64,000 bases of DNA from Chloroflexota bacterium (GTDB lineage: Bacteria > Chloroflexota > Dehalococcoidia > Lucifugimonadales > Lucifugimonadaceae). Made by a program: the position numbers and the translations under genes. Positions 61,487-64,000 of the stretch are shown here, in pieces. Every line of letters begins with the position of its first letter. Positions within the stretch are counted from its first letter, which is position 1. The notes beneath the pieces are model-generated. The model worked only from the letters and a program-made list of their open reading frames with translations, was not told the origin of the DNA and made no database searches. The DNA is taken from positions 1 through 64,000 of the forward strand of contig JABMNN010000028.1 in NCBI GenBank assembly GCA_013204545.1, written 5' to 3'.

Positions 61487-61537
61487 AGAAACAGAGAGGG
61501 CCGGACGCCTGTGATAGCGTCCGGCCCTCTGGTTTCT
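61487..61537 (-). terminator. Strong terminator behind the betaine-uptake operon
   Basis: The perfect 14-base stem AGAGGGCCGGACGC (61495-61508) with GCGTCCGGCCCTCT (61517-61530) is extended by AGAAAC/GTTTCT (61487-61492, 61532-61537). It lies just beyond the proX stop codon on the minus strand. Confidence 0.85.
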
Positions 61538-61555
61538 CAAGGTCAGTGCTGGTGC

Positions 61556-62599
61556 TTAACCGGCATCCTTAGCGGCTGTGATCCAGCCGTCCCAAGTTAC
61601 CTGGTTGGCTGCAATCCACTGATCGACGTGACTCTGGATGTCGGCATCGGAGTCTTCGCCCTCGTTCATCTTGTTGTTCTGGTTTGCGACGGCTCCGAGC
61701 GTGAGCTGCATCTCTGAGAACAACTTCTTCGCTGCCGGGTTGTCATCAATGAACTCATTGTTTGCAACGACCTGGATGTCACTGGCAGCAAATCCCATCA
61801 GGATGGGGTCTGTTACAGCGCCCAAGATGCCGGAGTGCGTCAGTTCAGCTTCAGTGAGGCCCTCAGGGTGGACCGCACCAGGAATGTTGATCCAGACGAC
61901 GTCTTCGCCCGGTACTAGCTGGCTAACGGTCCAGTTTGGCGTCCACGTGTAAAAGAGGATGTGCTCGCCATTGGCGTAGCGCGCCAGCGTGTCGGCCATC
62001 GCCGGTGAGTAACCCGCCGTACCTTCATTGATGAAGTCACGGAGATTAAGCTCGTCTAGATGATAGCTAATGATCGTGTTGCAGCCCCAGCCTGGAGGGC
62101 AGGCGGTCAGGTTGGCTTTTCCGTCGCCATCCGTGTCATAAGCAGCGGCCACTTCAGGTCGCTCAAAGTCTGCAAGCGAAGTGATGCCGAACTCATCAGC
62201 ACCGGCCTTGTCGATAAGGTAACCCTGGAGTGCTCCACCTTTGACAACAGTGCCGTAGATGTCAGCACCGGGGCGGAATTGCTCTGCGTACTGGTTGTGA
62301 GCAGGGAACCATCCGTTAGCCCAGAAGTCGACCTCACCGAGTCCGACTGACTGGTAAAAGAGTGGGTTGTCGAGTTCAAGGTATTCTTTGACGGTGTAAC
62401 CGAGTTCTTCAAGACCACGCGAGTAAATTGCTTCGTTGAAGTAACCGGTATTCCAAGTTGCTCTTGCTGACTGAACAGTCACGCCGTCTCCGGGCAAGTC
62501 TGATCCGCTGTCGTCGCTTGAACATGCAGCTATGGCGAACAGAGCGATGCTCAGTACGCCGATTAGGCTAAGTAGTTTTCTGTATCCTCGAATATTCAT
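61556..62599 (-). CDS. proX: Glycine betaine/proline-betaine ABC transporter substrate-binding lipoprotein
   Basis: This is the binding protein of the betaine importer, 347 residues. A signal peptide ends in the lipobox IAAC (Cys about residue 26), followed by SSDDSGSDLPGDG. Aromatic residues that can build a cation-pi cage are clustered in ARATWNTGYFNEAIY, GEVDFWANGWFPAHNQY and FYTWTPNWTVSQL. DPILMGFAASDIQVVANNEFIDDNPAAK is typical of the OpuAC family. It is the last gene of a proV-proW-proX operon and is followed by a strong terminator. Trimethylated or related osmolytes are the likely ligands. Confidence 0.92.
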   Translation of the reverse strand: MNIRGYRKLLSLIGVLSIALFAIAACSSDDSGSDLPGDGVTVQSARATWNTGYFNEAIYSRGLEELGYTVKEYLELDNPLFYQSVGLGEVDFWANGWFPAHNQYAEQFRPGADIYGTVVKGGALQGYLIDKAGADEFGITSLADFERPEVAAAYDTDGDGKANLTACPPGWGCNTIISYHLDELNLRDFINEGTAGYSPAMADTLARYANGEHILFYTWTPNWTVSQLVPGEDVVWINIPGAVHPEGLTEAELTHSGILGAVTDPILMGFAASDIQVVANNEFIDDNPAAKKLFSEMQLTLGAVANQNNKMNEGEDSDADIQSHVDQWIAANQVTWDGWITAAKDAG

Positions 62600-62622
62600 A
62601 AATCCTCCTACAAGGGTTGTCT

Positions 62623-63576
62623 CTACACAGGGCTTCCTGTGTTGTTTCTGCCACTCATCATCCGGTTCCAGACTCGCCCAAAGACGGCTTTCATGGAGAT
62701 GGTTGGTGATGCGTTTTCATTTGGTTTGCCTAGTGACTGAGTCATTCGGTCCAGCACAATTGCAAGCAGGACAATGCCCGTGCCTCCAACTGCTCCTGCT
62801 CCGAAGTTGAGCTGGTTGATTCCCTGCCTGACTAGTAAACCAAGTCCTGGTGCTCCGATGATGGATGCGATAACTACCATCGAAAGCGACAACATAAGCG
62901 TCTGGTTAACGCCTGCCATGATCGTTCGCAAGGCAAGCGGCAACTGGATATCAAACATAACCTGCCTGCCAGTGGCTCCGAATGACTGGGCAGCTTCAAC
63001 GACCTCTCGATCCACTTCACGTATGCCCAGGTTGGTGAGCCTGATCATCGGTGGGACAGCGAAAACGAAAGTGGCGAACACCCCAGCTACAGCCCCAAGG
63101 CCGATGAGCATTACGATAGGGATGAGGTATACGAAACTCGGTGTCGTCTGCATCGCATCGAGCGCGGGGCGCAACAGCGATTCGAACCTGTCGCTCTTTG
63201 ACGCGACTATTCCAACAGGGACACCGATCAACACGCTGATAATTACGGCGATCACAACTAATGCCAGCGTGGTCATCGTCTGATCCCACACATCTATGTG
63301 CGGAAGGATTGGGTTCCAACCTCCCAGCAGCCCCATCGCAACTGCGGTGAACAGTGCTATCCGCCAGCCGGCTAGCTTCCAAGCGATCAGCACGAGTGCG
63401 ATCCAGCCAATCATGTCGGGAAGACCAACAAGCGCATCGTTCAATGTGTCGAAAGCCCAGTCTACGGGCGACTGAATGGTCTGAAAGAACTCGCGGGTCT
63501 GCGCGGTGAGCCATGGAACAAACTCATTAGCCCATTTATCTATAGGGATTACGGTCTTCGTAAAAAAGTGATTCAT
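62623..63576 (-). CDS. proW: Glycine betaine ABC transporter permease
   Basis: This 317-residue permease starts at ATG 63576 (NHFFTKTVIPIDKWANEFVPW); the frame extends upstream to 63657, but that part overlaps proV and is not family-like. The protein has the amphipathic N-terminal region of ProW/OpuAB (residues 1-45) and about six helices. The EAA-type loop is EAAQSFGATGRQVMFDIQLPLALRTIMAGVNQTLML. LALVVIAVIISVLIGVPVGI and QTTPSFVYLIPIVMLIG are characteristic. It forms the membrane pore with ProV and ProX. Confidence 0.92.
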   Translation of the reverse strand: MNHFFTKTVIPIDKWANEFVPWLTAQTREFFQTIQSPVDWAFDTLNDALVGLPDMIGWIALVLIAWKLAGWRIALFTAVAMGLLGGWNPILPHIDVWDQTMTTLALVVIAVIISVLIGVPVGIVASKSDRFESLLRPALDAMQTTPSFVYLIPIVMLIGLGAVAGVFATFVFAVPPMIRLTNLGIREVDREVVEAAQSFGATGRQVMFDIQLPLALRTIMAGVNQTLMLSLSMVVIASIIGAPGLGLLVRQGINQLNFGAGAVGGTGIVLLAIVLDRMTQSLGKPNENASPTISMKAVFGRVWNRMMSGRNNTGSPV

Positions 63577-63622
63577 TGGATTGCCAATGGGCGAAACGGA
63601 TAGCCCGAGACGCTCAGATAGT

Positions 63623-64000
63623 TCAGTTCGCTGCCCCAACCGGTTGGTAGTCATCAACGGTTAGTGCACCGATGATGTCTGATGGATCTGCGTGACCAAC
63701 GTATTCACCACGTCGGTTCATGGCAGTGAGGCAACGGCCTTCAGCGGCAGCATTGAATGCTTGCATTAGCACGGTGCTGGCTGGAGCTACCTCTACCGGG
63801 AGACCAACTTCCATACAGTCAGTCACTCCGGAGTCAGCGGCCATCTGCAGCGATTCCATACTTACGCAACGTTCTGGTTCGCCGTCCTTCATCACGATGC
63901 AGCATTCCGATTCAGGAGTATCGGAAAGTTTGTTCATTGCTGAGTCCACCGTGTAGCCTGAATGGTTCAGCGTGACGATTGGTTTCATGACCGATCGGAG
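63623..64000 (-). CDS. proV: Glycine betaine ABC transporter ATPase, C-terminal part with CBS domains (runs off the window)
   Basis: The 125 visible codons read RSVMKPIVTLNHSGYTVDSAMNKL and later RCLTAMNRRGEYVGHADPSDIIGALTV. This is the tandem CBS module found at the end of ProV/OpuAA, which senses ionic strength or cyclic di-AMP. The ATPase core lies beyond base 64000. The frame is open to the window edge without a start. The stop codon (63623) lies 46 bases before the proW start, so the genes form one operon. Confidence 0.85.
   Translation of the reverse strand, partial: LRSVMKPIVTLNHSGYTVDSAMNKLSDTPESECCIVMKDGEPERCVSMESLQMAADSGVTDCMEVGLPVEVAPASTVLMQAFNAAAEGRCLTAMNRRGEYVGHADPSDIIGALTVDDYQPVGAAN

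Noticed and set aside
1-64000. Prophage, integrative element, insertion sequence or CRISPR array
   Set aside because: No integrase, transposase, phage structural gene, regular direct-repeat array or target-site duplication was recognised anywhere in the window.

Overview
The window is a 64 kb piece of a bacterial chromosome with tightly packed, mostly short operons on both strands. I see no rRNA, tRNA, CRISPR array, prophage or intact insertion sequence. The best guess for the host is a marine or soil Chloroflexota, perhaps Dehalococcoidia/SAR202-like. This is inference from three things: a Thr/Pro-rich TATP-type linker behind a lipobox, a high density of enolase-superfamily, HpcH/HpaI and DHDPS-like catabolic enzymes, and a SUF operon with SufU instead of SufE. 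TTG and GTG starts are frequent.

Layout. 1-1822: the start of secG and gatB, both on the minus strand. 1999-8000: a dead cupin gene, then a promoter and the operon sufB-sufC-sufD-sufS-sufU, with stop/start overlaps at the last two junctions. 8-14.6 kb: an oligopeptide-type solute-binding lipoprotein, a GAF histidine kinase with a CheY-like regulator, an FG-GAP lipoprotein, and a solute-binding-like protein without a signal peptide. 14.6-18.4 kb (minus): Tam-like methyltransferase, GNAT, DHDPS-like lyase and aldehyde dehydrogenase, plausibly a sugar-acid pathway. 18.5-21.8 kb: three consecutive hairpins, then a second regulator/triple-GAF kinase pair. 21.9-31.1 kb: an aldolase, rlmB, D-2-hydroxyacid dehydrogenase, MFS pump, SDR, a large membrane protein with internal repeats, an M28 peptidase and a tandem ABM protein. 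31.1-36.2 kb: a chemosensory island (MCP with three PilJ-type repeats, CheW, a decayed second MCP, a LuxR-type regulator) with no cheA in view. 36.3-43.3 kb: a stop-interrupted amidohydrolase, a beta-propeller protein, an NYN nuclease, an M20 peptidase, a frameshifted mycothiol-dependent-type enzyme and a sulfatase. 43.4-46.5 kb: a lipoprotein and an MBOAT/SGNH O-acylation pair. 46.9-54.9 kb: a second HpcH/HpaI aldolase, a VOC gene remnant, an enolase-superfamily dehydratase, hydrolase, aldo/keto reductase, EamA exporter, SRPBCC/ArsR pair and formamidase. 54.9-60.5 kb: a membrane-anchored molybdopterin oxidoreductase, DhaL/DhaK, a GDT1-type Mn/Ca transporter and a second DHDPS-like lyase. 60.5-61.5 kb is gene-poor and rich in hairpins. 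61.5-64 kb is the proV-proW-proX glycine betaine importer.

Functional reading. The window mixes housekeeping genes (protein export, tRNA amidation, Fe-S assembly, rRNA methylation) with scavenging of oxidised organic matter: sugar acids, sulfate esters, amides, peptides, dihydroxyacetone and betaine. Several signalling modules are interspersed. At least five genes are broken (cupin, MCP, amidohydrolase, mycothiol-type, VOC), so accessory genes appear to be eroding, unless some breaks are assembly errors. A family of intergenic repeats (268-336, 53430-53504, 59473-59564, and a partial copy at 60792-60827) sits right behind minus-strand stop codons and forms hairpins.

No single unmistakably new system stands out. 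The strongest candidates for something undescribed are that repeat family, the triple-hairpin RNA at 18570-18659, the polytopic Mo-oxidoreductase with an internal twin-arginine motif, the repeat-containing membrane protein at 27207-29285, and the hairpin-rich region 60.5-61.5 kb.
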